64,000 bases of DNA from Mucilaginibacter corticis (GTDB taxonomy: Bacteria; Bacteroidota; Bacteroidia; Sphingobacteriales; Sphingobacteriaceae). Every line of letters begins with the position of its first letter. The stretch's first letter is position 1. The translations under genes were made by a program, and so were the position numbers. Below the pieces are notes generated by a model, which was not told the DNA's origin, searched no databases, and saw only the letters and a list, made by a program, of their open reading frames with translations. The stretch spans positions 1,426,001 through 1,490,000 of the forward strand of contig NZ_VLPK01000001.1 in NCBI RefSeq assembly GCF_007558865.1. Reading direction: 5' to 3'. Of this stretch, positions 31,722 to 40,390 are shown in pieces.

Positions 31722-34304
31722 ATGCGCCCGGCAATCATCATCAAAATATTTTTAGCAGCAACACTCCTGTTGGGGTTTGTAAGTACCGGTTATTCACAGC
31801 AAACCGCTTACTTTATTGACGGTTACCACGGTGGTTTTTGGGGCCACTACCCGGTAAATTATACCAGCTTTATTGTAGACCAGCTAAAGGCGCACCCCGA
31901 CTGGAAGATCAACCTGGAAATTGAGCCCGAAACCTGGGACATGGCAAAAGCGAAGGACGAGCAGGGCTACAAAGCTTTCCAGGCCCTGTTTGCCGATCAG
32001 TCGATAGCCGGCCGGCGTATTGAGTACGTCAGCCCTGCTTATGGCCAAAGCTATATGTACAACATCAGCGGCGAAAGCATTATCAGGCAATTGGCATACG
32101 GCATGGAAACGCTGCGCCGACATTTCCCTACGGCGGTTTTTACCACCTACTCGTCAGAAGAGCCTTGCTTTACCAGCGCCCTGCCGCAAATCTTAAAGTC
32201 ATTCGGCTATAAATATGCCTCGTTAAAAAACCCTAACACCTGCTGGGGCGGCTATGCCCGCGCGCATGGCGGCGAGCTGGTAAACTGGATAGGCCCAGAC
32301 GGTACAGCGCTGCCAACCGTACCGCGCTATGCCATTGAAGCGTTAAAACCCGGCTCGACCTGGGAAACCATTGGCAACAGCAACAGCAAGCTATTTATGA
32401 ACGCCGCTTTTACTGCCGGCATAAAACACCCGGCCGGTTTTGTACTGCAGGATGCAGGCTGGAAAGGCGGCCCGTACCTTGGCAATGGGACAGGCGGCTA
32501 CCAGCCAACGATTTATAAAACCTGGACAGATTACATTGACAACTCATCCATCAAAATACCAACAGAAAACTGGAAATTCTCGCAGGAAGATGTGCTGACC
32601 AGCCTGGTTTGGGGATCGCAGATACTACAGCGCATAGCGCAGCAGGTAAGAGAAACCGAGAACAAACTGGTAACCACCGAAAAAATTGCAGCAATGGCCT
32701 CGGTATATAAAAACGCACCATGGCCCAAAGCTGCCTTTGATGAAGGATGGACACGCCTGCTCCTGTCGCAGCACCATGATTGCTGGATAGTGCCCTATAA
32801 TATGGGGCAGGGCAATACCTGGGCTGATAAGGTGGTAACATGGACAGGCATAGCTGACAAAAAAACAGATAGTATTTTGGTGGCATCAACCAATACCATT
32901 AATGGGGGTACTATATTTGAACCCGGAAAATGTATCCGTGTATTCAATACCGTAGGCGTTAAGCGCAATGAAGTAGTTTGGGTGCCTAAACCTATGGGCT
33001 GGGATGAAAACCTGGCTGTGGTTGATGATAAAGGCAATGAACTTTTAACTCAAATAAATGGAGGAGCCTTGCTATTTAAGGCAGAAGTACCGCCAATGGG
33101 TTATGCTACCTATCGTCTTCAAAAAACTAAACGAGCCACAAAAATAGGGGCTAAGGTTTTAATACAACCGGATAGCACGTTTAAGGTGGAAACCGATCTG
33201 TATACTGCCATTATAGACCCGGCGAAAGGCGGCACCATTACCAGCCTTATCGCTAAAAAATTAAATAATAAAGAATTTGTCGATCAGGCAAACGCGCGCA
33301 GGTTTAATGAGCTGCGCGGCAACTTTTTTAAAGATGGCGGCTTTAAATCGAGCGCTGCACAGCCGGCCAAGGTTACGGTAACGGAAAGCGGACCGGCAAG
33401 GGTAACGCTGCAGGTATTTGGTAACATAGCCGGTAATGTTTTTATACAGCTGATATCCTTTACACAAGGCCAGCAACGCATTGACTTTGAATTAAAAATT
33501 GGCTGGTCAAACAATCCGGGCATTGGCAACGCATACGGGCAGGATAAGTATGATGCGACATCGCTGAAAAAAGCTTTTTATGACGATCGTGATAAGTTGC
33601 TGGCGCTTTTCCCGCTAAACCTTAAAGGGCAAAAGGTTTATAAAAACGCGCCCTTTGATGTGACCGAAAGCAAACTGGACAACACCTTTTTTACCCGTTG
33701 GGACAGCATTAAGAATAACGTGGTGCTAAATTGGGTTGATGTTACAGATGCCAATAATACCTACGGCATGGCCATGCTAACCGATCATACAACCAATTAC
33801 ACGCATGGCGCAGATTTTCCGTTAGGGCTGGATATAGCCTACTCGGGCGTTGGTTTGTGGGGGCGCAATTATACGCTTAGATACGCAACCGACATGAGTT
33901 ATGCGCTGATACCCCATACCGGTAAATGGGACAAGGCAGGCATCTGGACAGAGGAGGACAAGTTTAATGAGCCTTTGTATGCTACCGCTATGGGCAGTAC
34001 TCCATCAACAGCCGACATGAACCGCTCGCTGGTAAACATAGTGGGTAATGGTTTAGAGGTTTCGTCTGTCACACGGTCGGGCAAGGACCTGCTGGTGCGT
34101 CTTTTTAATGCTGAAGGCGATGCAAAATCTAAAAAGATAATCCTTGATGCTTTTGCAGACGATATTGCAGAAGTTGATTTAAAAGGGGATGTGGTGCAAA
34201 AATTAAGCAGGAATAAAAGCGATAGTAATGCTACGAGTATAAGTATTGCTATGCCGAGGTTTGGGATTAGGACGGTTAGGTTTAGTAATGTGAGGGCTAA
34301 ATAA
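31722..34304 (+). CDS. GH38-like glycoside hydrolase (divergent alpha-mannosidase family), secreted
   Basis: From the ATG at 31722 the protein has 860 residues; a TTG at 31698 would place charged residues in front of the signal peptide (IFLAATLLLGFVSTGYSQ). The N-terminal part looks like the GH38 barrel (IDGYHGGFWGHYP, LEIEPETWD, ALPQILKSFGYKY, LVNWIGPDGTALPT) and the C-terminal part like the GH38 beta-sandwich. At the place where canonical members have the nucleophile Asp before the LPQI segment, this protein reads SSEEPCF (E146, E147). The alignment is by eye. It may be an active but distinct clade or act on an unusual glycoside. It is divergent from the dehydrogenase fusion. Confidence 0.75.
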   Translation: MRPAIIIKIFLAATLLLGFVSTGYSQQTAYFIDGYHGGFWGHYPVNYTSFIVDQLKAHPDWKINLEIEPETWDMAKAKDEQGYKAFQALFADQSIAGRRIEYVSPAYGQSYMYNISGESIIRQLAYGMETLRRHFPTAVFTTYSSEEPCFTSALPQILKSFGYKYASLKNPNTCWGGYARAHGGELVNWIGPDGTALPTVPRYAIEALKPGSTWETIGNSNSKLFMNAAFTAGIKHPAGFVLQDAGWKGGPYLGNGTGGYQPTIYKTWTDYIDNSSIKIPTENWKFSQEDVLTSLVWGSQILQRIAQQVRETENKLVTTEKIAAMASVYKNAPWPKAAFDEGWTRLLLSQHHDCWIVPYNMGQGNTWADKVVTWTGIADKKTDSILVASTNTINGGTIFEPGKCIRVFNTVGVKRNEVVWVPKPMGWDENLAVVDDKGNELLTQINGGALLFKAEVPPMGYATYRLQKTKRATKIGAKVLIQPDSTFKVETDLYTAIIDPAKGGTITSLIAKKLNNKEFVDQANARRFNELRGNFFKDGGFKSSAAQPAKVTVTESGPARVTLQVFGNIAGNVFIQLISFTQGQQRIDFELKIGWSNNPGIGNAYGQDKYDATSLKKAFYDDRDKLLALFPLNLKGQKVYKNAPFDVTESKLDNTFFTRWDSIKNNVVLNWVDVTDANNTYGMAMLTDHTTNYTHGADFPLGLDIAYSGVGLWGRNYTLRYATDMSYALIPHTGKWDKAGIWTEEDKFNEPLYATAMGSTPSTADMNRSLVNIVGNGLEVSSVTRSGKDLLVRLFNAEGDAKSKKIILDAFADDIAEVDLKGDVVQKLSRNKSDSNATSISIAMPRFGIRTVRFSNVRAK

Positions 34305-34969
34305 TCTTCATATATTAAAGCATAAGTAGGGTTCTTCTGTAAGCCTGTCCGCTAAACAACTTGCGCTGTATTAGGCCATTTCCGCGCATGGCTTGCCCCG
34401 GCTCAATTGCCGCCGGATGGCTGTTACTTTTGTCTTGATACAAAAGTAACCCAAAAATCAAGTCAGGACGATCGCTGCCACTCCACAGGCCAGACTCCCG
34501 GCCGCGCGCCCTGACAGGCATTTGCGTTTCTTTTTTTTGAATTTTATTCAGATAAAAAATTGTTGTTAAAAACGAAATGTCAGCAAAAAAGCTTCGGATG
34601 AGGGAAGGTAAAACAATGATGGGCTTGTGTGCTGGAACGGGCATTCGCAGGTTTTGTTGAAGCATGGGATTTGTGGGTGCGACAGCGGGGCAAAAGAGGC
34701 GCGGCCCGAGGTTTTACCTGTACTGCCGGGCAAAAGGCCATGAGCGCAAAGAAGCATCTTTGCTGACTTGATTTTTTTGTTACTTTTTTCATCAAGGAAA
34801 AAAGTAATGGGCCTTTGCGGCCAAGAGCAAGGCAAGCCATGCGCGGAAATGGCTTAATAAAGCGATTGGTAAACGTCGTCGCATTAAGACTTATGTTTTT
34901 CAAAAATATATAGTACTTTGCATTGCATAATACTATATTAAATCATAGCTTTATAAAAAATTTAAAATC
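34305..34969. repeat. 665-bp non-coding block with nested inverted repeats
   Basis: No credible gene. Outer arms AGGCCATTTCCGCGCATGGC... (34373-34397) and its near-exact complement (34831-34854) enclose two inner hairpins: GTTACTTTTGT/ACAAAAGTAAC (34423-34450) and GTTACTTTTTTC/GAAAAAAGTAAT (34779-34808). The inner hairpins are diverged copies facing each other, with ATCAAGTCAG-type flanks (34457-34467, complement around 34764-34771). The composition is richer in G+C than the flanks. This looks like a composite intergenic repeat element, possibly two inverted copies of one unit with unrelated sequence between them. Confidence 0.65.
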
Positions 34970-35398
34970 ATGAAATCAAAATTTATCAAAATTACGCTTG
35001 TATTGCTGCTGGCAGCATGCAGCCAATTGAGCTACGGCCAATGCGATAAGACCGTAGTTTTAAAATCGTCAAAGACAAATCATCTTGACGCAAAGGGCAA
35101 TATTGAAAGCTCCAAAGACGAGAATGCCACTATTACCATTTCAAAATCGCAGGTAACTATTGTTCCGGGGGATGACGACCATACAATTTCAGGGGCTATC
35201 ACCTCAAAAACATGCGAATGGCCGACAGCTTTTAAAGACGGTAAAACAGTAGTTAAAGCTAAGCTGGAAGACAACAGCGGAAATACCCAGCATTGCACCA
35301 TAACTATCACTGGCGTAGCAGGTAAAATCACGCTTGTTTTTGAGGCAGAGGAACAGCCTGGGAAAAAGATAATGGTAGTGGCAGACACGTTTGAATAA
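34970..35398 (+). CDS. Secreted protein of unknown function, 142 residues
   Basis: The ATG at 34970 begins a signal peptide (ITLVLLLAACSQLSYG). The LLAAC could also act as a lipobox, but cleavage after SYG is equally possible. The mature protein is polar and beta-rich, with two further Cys residues (SKTCEW and QHCTIT) that may form a disulfide. No family is recognised. The gene stands alone between the repeat block and a hairpin terminator at 35414-35453. Confidence 0.7.
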   Translation: MKSKFIKITLVLLLAACSQLSYGQCDKTVVLKSSKTNHLDAKGNIESSKDENATITISKSQVTIVPGDDDHTISGAITSKTCEWPTAFKDGKTVVKAKLEDNSGNTQHCTITITGVAGKITLVFEAEEQPGKKIMVVADTFE

Positions 35399-35413
35399 TA
35401 GCAGCCTCCATCC

Positions 35414-35453
35414 TATACGCCGGTTAAAATGTGGACGCTTTAACCGGCGTATA
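35414..35453 (+). terminator. Hairpin terminator with 15-bp arms
   Basis: TATACGCCGGTTAAA (35414-35428) and TTTAACCGGCGTATA (35439-35453) are exact complements around a 10-nt loop containing GGACGC, followed by TTTTACA. It starts 16 bp after the stop at 35398. The inner TTAAA/ACGCTTTAA part resembles the palindromes at 35966-36076. Confidence 0.8.
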
Positions 35454-35501
35454 TTTTACAAAATGTAAAAATTACCGTATCTTCAATAAACCTTAAATTA
35501 T

Positions 35502-35699
35502 ATGACCTTAGCCTTTTTTGATTTTGGTATCCTGGAAGTTTTATTGATCGTACTTGATATCATCCTTATTATCTGGGTAGCCCGGCTGGGTAAAGATACC
35601 GCCCTTGGTTATTTCGGCACCTTGTTAATTGCAATTTTCGGCTCGCCATTATTGGCGTTGATCATTATATTGATCTTAAAAACCAGGCGAAGGTCTTGA
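35502..35699 (+). CDS. Small membrane protein, tandem copy 1
   Basis: A 65-residue protein with two hydrophobic helices (VLLIVLDIILIIWVARLG and the segment up to LLALIIILIL) joined by GKDTALGYFGT, ending in a basic tail KTRRRS. The next gene encodes a paralog with the same LGxxGTLxxAIFGSPLLAL core. No known family is recognised by eye. Length, topology and the conserved paralog argue that it is a real gene. Function unknown; a small inner-membrane protein. Confidence 0.7.
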   Translation: MTLAFFDFGILEVLLIVLDIILIIWVARLGKDTALGYFGTLLIAIFGSPLLALIIILILKTRRRS

Positions 35700-35747
35700 T
35701 CTTAAAAAAACCGAATTTCAAAACAGATCAATTAGCCTTATAACTTT

Positions 35748-35951
35748 ATGGTACTACATTCATCGACATTCTCCATACTGGCAATTTCTTGTTTCGCCAT
35801 ATATCTACTATTCATCATATGGGTGATCAAAATGGGTAAAACTACCGCCCTTGGATTTTGGGGTACTTTGGTTGTAGCAATTTTTGGCTCGCCATTACTG
35901 GCTTTAATAGTTGTTTTGATTTTAAAAAGCAGGCAGACAAGGCAGGTTTAA
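35748..35951 (+). CDS. Small membrane protein, tandem copy 2
   Basis: A 67-residue paralog of the preceding gene: IWVIKMGKTTALGFWGT and the core AIFGSPLLALIVVLILKSR are nearly the same, while the first helix (STFSILAISCFAIYLLF) is unrelated in detail. Two hydrophobic segments and a basic tail give the same topology. The two genes are 48 bp apart in the same direction and are probably co-transcribed and the result of a tandem duplication. It is followed by the palindrome cluster at 35966. Confidence 0.7.
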   Translation: MVLHSSTFSILAISCFAIYLLFIIWVIKMGKTTALGFWGTLVVAIFGSPLLALIVVLILKSRQTRQV

Positions 35952-35965
35952 GCATATGCTCAGCA

Positions 35966-36076
35966 TGTTAAAGCGTCTACGCTTTAACAATGCAACCTTG
36001 TAAGCGTCCACGCTTACACAATTATAGATAGCGTAGACGCTCTTTTTGTCACGAGTTAAAGCGCAGACGCTTTAAC
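35966..36076. repeat. Cluster of four AAGCGTnnACGCTT palindromes
   Basis: Four inverted repeats with a common GCGT/ACGC core follow each other: TGTTAAAGCGT/ACGCTTTAACA (35966-35989), GTAAGCGT/ACGCTTAC (36000-36017), AGCGT/ACGCT (36030-36041, followed by CTTTTTG) and GTTAAAGCG/CGCTTTAAC (36055-36076). They fill the gap between convergent genes ending at 35951 and 36095, so at least one probably terminates transcription. The repetition suggests a small expanding palindromic element. Confidence 0.7.
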
Positions 36077-36094
36077 CGGCTAGTATTAAATATC

Positions 36095-36487
36095 TCAATT
36101 AAGACACTCGTCCACCATTTCAAAACTTGCCCCGGTCCGCTGGTAATCCTTCTCTGCCCAATCGACCATAGCAGCCAATACCGTCTTCAGTTCCTCGCCC
36201 GCCTCGCTTAATCTGTAAGTTACAAATGGCGGCACAACAGGTTCCGCATGGCGGATGATCAGGTTATCGGCTTCCATTTGTTTAAGGTGCTGGATCAGCA
36301 TTTTTTCAGTAATAGGTGGGATGGCCCGGCGCAATTCGCTGTAACGTTTTGAGCCGTTAAGCAATTGGTAAAGTATAATAGGTTTCCAATGCCCGCCCAA
36401 TTTATTCATTACATAGGTAACCGGGCATTGCAACTGGTTAGCCGTTTTATTGTGGTTTTGCGTTGAACTTTCTTTTACTGCTGTCAT
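36095..36487 (-). CDS. HxlR-family winged-helix transcriptional regulator
   Basis: With the ATG at 36487 (MTAVKESSTQ) the protein has 130 residues, the usual HxlR length; the longer frame to 36562 would run into the divergent promoter. Family features are CPVTYVMNKLGGHWKPIIL, GSKRYSELRRAIPPITEKML, QHLKQMEADNLIIR and FVTYRLSEAGEEL. A single Cys near the N-terminus (C in QCPV) is the position used for redox or electrophile sensing in relatives. It is divergent from an NmrA-like NAD(P)-binding oxidoreductase, a common HxlR-target arrangement, with inverted repeats covering the shared promoter. Confidence 0.92.
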   Translation of the reverse strand: MTAVKESSTQNHNKTANQLQCPVTYVMNKLGGHWKPIILYQLLNGSKRYSELRRAIPPITEKMLIQHLKQMEADNLIIRHAEPVVPPFVTYRLSEAGEELKTVLAAMVDWAEKDYQRTGASFEMVDECLN

Positions 36488-36496
36488 AATATCTAC

Positions 36497-36547
36497 ACTT
36501 ACTTTTGGGTAAGTACTTGTATAAAAGTAAGTACAAATATACATTTG
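36497..36547 (+). promoter_or_regulatory. Divergent promoter with HxlR-type inverted repeats
   Basis: ACTTAC-N6-GTAAGT (36497-36514) and GTACTT-N10-AAGTAC (36513-36534) are adjoining inverted repeats. A forward promoter with TTG (36517-36519) and TACATTTG (36540-36547), 20 nt apart, is overlapped by the second repeat. Repression of the oxidoreductase gene by the HxlR protein bound here is likely. Confidence 0.65.
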
Positions 36548-36574
36548 TCCCAACAAAAACAAAAAATAAAAATC

Positions 36575-37450
36575 ATGAAAATCACACTTACAGGGTCAAT
36601 AGGCAATATCAGCAAGCCATTGGCCGAAACTTTAATTAAAGCAGGACACACCGTAACCATCATTACCAGCAATGCAAACCGTGCCGACGAGATCAAAGCC
36701 CTTGGCGCAACCCCGGCCGTTGGTTCGGTAGAAGATGTTAACTTTTTAACCGAGGCTTTTAAAGGTGCAGACGCGGTTTACGCCATGGTGCCGCCAAACT
36801 TTAGCGCTACCGAATGGAAAAACTGGATAGCCGGTATCGGTCAGAATTATGCCGACGCGATAACCGCAAATGGTATCACCAAAGTGGTGCACCTGAGCAG
36901 TATTGGCGCTCACCTGGAAGATGGCACCGGCCCGGTAACCGGCATTCACCGTGTCGAAGAAATTTACAATAAACTGGATGGCGTTGCGATAAAACACCTG
37001 CGCCCGGGTTTCTTCTACACCAATTTTTATGCTAACGTGGATATGATCAAACATGCCGGCATTATCGGAAGCAATTGGGGAGCAGATACCCAAATGATCC
37101 TGGTACACCCTACAGATATCGCGGCAGCGGCAGCCGAAGAATTACAAAGCGCTTTTACCGGTAAAAGCGTGCGCTATGTAGCTAGCGACGAGAAAACCTC
37201 GGGAGAAGTTGCCAAAGCCCTGGGTGCAGCTATTGGTAAGCCAGAACTGCCATGGATCGAGTTTAGCGATGCTGACAACCTTGCAGGTGCCATAGGCGCG
37301 GGCCTTCCTGAAGAGGTAGCCACCAACTACACCGAAATGGGCGTATCTGTACGCACCGGCAAAATGTTTGAAGATTATTACAAACACAAACCTGCTTTAA
37401 GCAAGATAAAGCTGGAAGATTTCGCCAAGGAATTTGCAAAGGCGTTTTAA
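36575..37450 (+). CDS. NmrA-like NAD(P)-binding oxidoreductase
   Basis: From the ATG at 36575 the protein has 291 residues. It is an atypical short-chain dehydrogenase: a Rossmann start (KITLTGSIGNISKPLAETLI), VVHLSSIGAH in place of a catalytic Ser-Tyr-Lys triad, and the NmrA-type HLRPGFFYTNFYANV segment. Relatives include NmrA, QorB-type quinone reductases and azoreductase-like proteins. The first loop GSIGNIS departs from GATGxxG. Its gene is divergent from the HxlR regulator, which suggests induction by quinones, aldehydes or other reactive compounds. Substrate unknown. Confidence 0.85.
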   Translation: MKITLTGSIGNISKPLAETLIKAGHTVTIITSNANRADEIKALGATPAVGSVEDVNFLTEAFKGADAVYAMVPPNFSATEWKNWIAGIGQNYADAITANGITKVVHLSSIGAHLEDGTGPVTGIHRVEEIYNKLDGVAIKHLRPGFFYTNFYANVDMIKHAGIIGSNWGADTQMILVHPTDIAAAAAEELQSAFTGKSVRYVASDEKTSGEVAKALGAAIGKPELPWIEFSDADNLAGAIGAGLPEEVATNYTEMGVSVRTGKMFEDYYKHKPALSKIKLEDFAKEFAKAF

Positions 37451-37460
37451 CACCCCTCCC

Positions 37461-37483
37461 AGCCCTCCCCAATGGGGAGGGCT
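37461..37483 (+). terminator. Terminator hairpin after the NmrA-like gene
   Basis: AGCCCTCCCC (37461-37470) and GGGGAGGGCT (37474-37483) form a 10-bp GC-rich stem with loop AAT, followed by TTTAT. A second smaller hairpin CTCCCC-TTT-GGGGAG lies at 37512-37526. The surrounding CACCCCTCCC...GAGGGGT also pair, as in a longer repeat. Confidence 0.75.
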
Positions 37484-37555
37484 TTATACCCTTTCCATCT
37501 AAATAAAAGTCTCCCCTTTGGGGAGATATAGAGGGGTAATTTCGCTTAAAAATCT

Positions 37556-37563
37556 TATTTTTG
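37556..37563 (+). promoter_or_regulatory. -7 box TATTTTTG of glnS
   Basis: TATTTTTG (TAnnTTTG) ends 6 nt before the ATG at 37570. This supports that start rather than a TTG at 37561 that lies inside the box, and implies a leaderless mRNA. Confidence 0.5.
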
Positions 37564-37569
37564 CCGACC

Positions 37570-39234
37570 ATGAGCGAAGAGAGATCATTAAATTTTATTG
37601 AAGAGATTGTTGAAGAGGATATAGCCGAAGGCAAGCACGGCGGCAGGGTGTTAACCCGTTTCCCGCCCGAGCCTAATGGTTACCTGCACATCGGCCACGC
37701 CAAATCCATTTGCCTTAATTTTGGGCTGGCAAAAAAATACAACGGCAAAACCAACCTGCGTTTTGACGATACCAACCCAACCAAAGAGGAAACAGAATAC
37801 GTTGACAGCATTAAGGAAGATGTAAAATGGCTGGGCTTTGACTGGGCCGAAGAGCTTTACGCTTCTGATTATTTTGATAAACTGTATGACCTTGCGGTAA
37901 CGCTGATCAAAAAAGGCTTAGCCTATGTTGACGACAGCACTGCCGAAGAGATAGCTGCCCAAAAAGGCACACCTACCGAACCCGGCACACCCAACCAATA
38001 CCGCAGCCGCAGCGTTGAAGAAAACCTGCAACTGTTTGCCGATATGAAAGCCGGCAAATACCAGGACGGGGATAAAGTACTGCGTGCAAAGATCGACCTG
38101 GCATCGCCAAATATGTTACTGCGCGATCCGCTGATGTACCGCATCAAGCATGCCCACCATCACCGTACCGGCGATGCCTGGTGCATTTACCCGATGTATG
38201 ATTTCGCGCATGGGCAGTCAGACGCTATTGAAGAGATCACGCATTCTATTTGTACGCTGGAGTTTGTGTCGCACAGGCCATTGTACGATCTGTTTATTGA
38301 GGAACTGGAGATCTTCCCGTCAAAACAATATGAGTTTGCCCGTTTAAACATGACCTACACGGTAATGAGCAAGCGCAAGCTGATGCAGCTGGTGGCCGAA
38401 AACCATGTTGAAGGCTGGGACGATCCGCGGATGTCAACCATCAGCGGTTTGCGCCGCCGGGGTTATACCGCCGCTTCTATCCGCGAGTTTTGCGACCGCA
38501 TTGGCGTAGCCAAGCGCGAGAACATGATCGACTTTAGTTTGCTGGAGTTCTGTATCCGCGAGGACCTGAACAAAACCGCGTGGCGCCGTATGGCTGTGCT
38601 GGACCCTATAAAACTGATCATTACCAACTATCCCGAAGGACAAACAGAAACGCTTCACGGCGAAAACAACCCAGAGGTTGAAGGCGGCGATGGCGGCAGG
38701 GATATCCCGTTCAGCAATGAGCTGTGGATAGAGCGTGAGGACTTTATGGAAGAGCCGCCTAAAAAGTTTTTCCGCCTGGGTGTTGGCCTGATGGTACGTT
38801 TAAAGAATGCCTACATTGTAAAATGCGAGGACTTTAAAAAGGATGCCGACGGCAATGTAACCGAGATCTATTGTACTTATATCCCCGAATCAAAATCGGG
38901 CCATGATACCAGCGGCATTAATGTTAAGGGCACCATCCACTGGGTAAGTGTACCGCACGCCAAAACCGCCGAGGTACGTTTATACGATCGCTTATTTAAG
39001 GTTGAAGACCCATCAAGCGAAGAGGGCGACTTTAAGGAATATCTTAACCCTGAAAGCTTGCACATTTTACCTAATGTATACATTGAGCCCGATCTGGCCA
39101 ACGCCGAACAAGGCAAAGGCTATCAGTTTATCCGCAAAGGGTACTTTACCCTTGACAAATTATCAACCGCTGATAAATTGGTATTTAACAGGACGGTGAC
39201 GCTGAAGGATGGGTGGGCCGTTAAGAAGAGTTAG
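37570..39234 (+). CDS. glnS: Glutamine--tRNA ligase
   Basis: A 554-residue class I aminoacyl-tRNA synthetase that charges tRNA-Gln. The catalytic domain holds [16 protein letters not shown] (HIGH at residues 40-43), [18 protein letters not shown], and [11 protein letters not shown] as the KMSKS equivalent. [19 protein letters not shown] and the C-terminal anticodon-binding beta-barrels complete the usual GlnRS length. It stands alone: a -7 box is 6 nt upstream and a repeat follows. The acceptor-type Glu/Gln discrimination motif GLRRRGY is typical for bacterial GlnRS. Confidence 0.97.
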   Translation: MSEERSLNFIEEIVEEDIAEGKHGGRVLTRFPPEPNGYLHIGHAKSICLNFGLAKKYNGKTNLRFDDTNPTKEETEYVDSIKEDVKWLGFDWAEELYASDYFDKLYDLAVTLIKKGLAYVDDSTAEEIAAQKGTPTEPGTPNQYRSRSVEENLQLFADMKAGKYQDGDKVLRAKIDLASPNMLLRDPLMYRIKHAHHHRTGDAWCIYPMYDFAHGQSDAIEEITHSICTLEFVSHRPLYDLFIEELEIFPSKQYEFARLNMTYTVMSKRKLMQLVAENHVEGWDDPRMSTISGLRRRGYTAASIREFCDRIGVAKRENMIDFSLLEFCIREDLNKTAWRRMAVLDPIKLIITNYPEGQTETLHGENNPEVEGGDGGRDIPFSNELWIEREDFMEEPPKKFFRLGVGLMVRLKNAYIVKCEDFKKDADGNVTEIYCTYIPESKSGHDTSGINVKGTIHWVSVPHAKTAEVRLYDRLFKVEDPSSEEGDFKEYLNPESLHILPNVYIEPDLANAEQGKGYQFIRKGYFTLDKLSTADKLVFNRTVTLKDGWAVKKS

Positions 39235-39240
39235 CAGTTT

Positions 39241-39302
39241 TTAGTTTGCAGTTGGCAGAATATACTACCTGCTGCAAACTGCAAACTGGCGACTGCCAAC
39301 TC
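39241..39302. repeat. Self-complementary TTTGCAGTTGGCAG repeat
   Basis: AGTTTGCAGTTGGCAG (39243-39258) pairs with CTGCAAACTGCAAACT and CTGCCAACT segments in 39272-39302. It fills the gap between convergent glnS and amidase genes and probably folds into a hairpin in both transcripts. It is the same style as the repeats at 23686 and 43130. Confidence 0.55.
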
Positions 39303-40179
39303 AATACTTCTGATAAACATTATATAGCACATTCAGATCCAACTGGCTTAGTTGCGAGGTGCTGTCATCCTGTACGAAATGGCGTTTAAAGGCTATGATG
39401 GCCGCGTTTAAGTCGGATGTATCATAGCCGATGAGGCGCAGGGCCGTTTTATAATCAAAGTTTTCGGGGGCTATTTCTAGGGCATCATCGCTCCAGTAGC
39501 CAAAGCCTTTATCGGCCAGTGTCTTCCAGGGGAATAGCGGACCCGGATCAGGCTTGCGTTTCGGTGCAAAATCCTGGTGACCAATAAAGTTTGTCGCCGG
39601 GATATTGTAGGCTTTTTTAAGCTGCGCAAGCAGCTGCAGCAGGCTTTTTACCTGCGCGTCGGTAAACGGCGATGCGCCATTGTTGTCGATCTCTATCCCC
39701 AGGGATATGCTGTTCATATCGGTAACGCTGCCCCATTTACCCAAACCTGCGTGGTTTGACCGCAAGTAATCATTTACCATGTGGTACACCTTGCCATCTT
39801 TAGCAATTACATAGTGCGCGCTGGTTTCGGTACTTTTTATGGTGAAGGTTTTGATGGTTTGCTGTACAGAATCCTGCGCGGTAAAATGTATGATGACATA
39901 ATTAGCCTTGCGGATGCCAAAATTAACAGACCCGATCCATTCGGATGGCGTAGCTATCAGCCCTGTGCTGTCCATTAAAACCACGGGCTGTTGCTGCTTT
40001 ACTATACTTAATAAAGAATCTGTTTTGGTAGTATAAATGCTGTCGGTAGTAAAGTGCGGGCCTTTAACAACAACTTTGGGCGCATCAGGCTTTGCATGGT
40101 TAACCTTTGGCGAACAGGATGTAGCGATAACTACAATCGATAACAAATAAATGAAAGAATAAATCCTGTAGTTAACCAT
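39301..40179 (-). CDS. N-acetylmuramoyl-L-alanine amidase (amidase_2/AmpD fold), lipoprotein
   Basis: A 292-residue lipoprotein (signal with lipobox ATSC). The Zn-amidase domain spans about 95-235: YVIIHFTAQDS with the first metal His, SAHYVIAKDGKVYHMV, NSISLGIEIDNNGASP, NFIGHQDFAPKRKPDPGPLF with the further ligands His and Asp. Such enzymes cut the MurNAc-L-Ala bond of peptidoglycan or muropeptides. The C-terminal ~50 residues (IGYDTSDLNAAIIAFKRHF) match the YQ/Fxxxxxx type putative peptidoglycan-binding helix found in AmiD-like proteins. Its place in the outer membrane, facing the periplasm, makes it AmiD-like; this is inference. Confidence 0.9.
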   Translation of the reverse strand: MVNYRIYSFIYLLSIVVIATSCSPKVNHAKPDAPKVVVKGPHFTTDSIYTTKTDSLLSIVKQQQPVVLMDSTGLIATPSEWIGSVNFGIRKANYVIIHFTAQDSVQQTIKTFTIKSTETSAHYVIAKDGKVYHMVNDYLRSNHAGLGKWGSVTDMNSISLGIEIDNNGASPFTDAQVKSLLQLLAQLKKAYNIPATNFIGHQDFAPKRKPDPGPLFPWKTLADKGFGYWSDDALEIAPENFDYKTALRLIGYDTSDLNAAIIAFKRHFVQDDSTSQLSQLDLNVLYNVYQKY

Positions 40180-40390
40180 TCGGCTAAATTAAATTATTAA
40201 AGCAATATTGCTATAAACTATAAATAAAAGCAAACCATTATTTATTTGCGGCCAATGGTGGTAATTTAAACAGTGTGACATTTATTATTGTTTGCATTGG
40301 CGATGTTTTGTTATGACCCGCTGCCTACCCTGATTTGCCTTTCCGCTATAATTTACCTAATTTAATAGCCATATTAAAATGTTGCCGTGT

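Noticed and set aside
31553..31819. 88-residue frame upstream of and overlapping the GH38-like gene
   Set aside because: It overlaps the signal peptide of the GH38-like gene in another frame and has no protein-like features.
34566..34903. Two frames of 89-107 residues in the repeat block
   Set aside because: They fall on the inverted repeats, with no domain and no promoter; the region is best explained as a non-coding repeat element.
35966..36076. CRISPR array
   Set aside because: The repeats are short palindromes of different length with no equal spacers and no cas genes.
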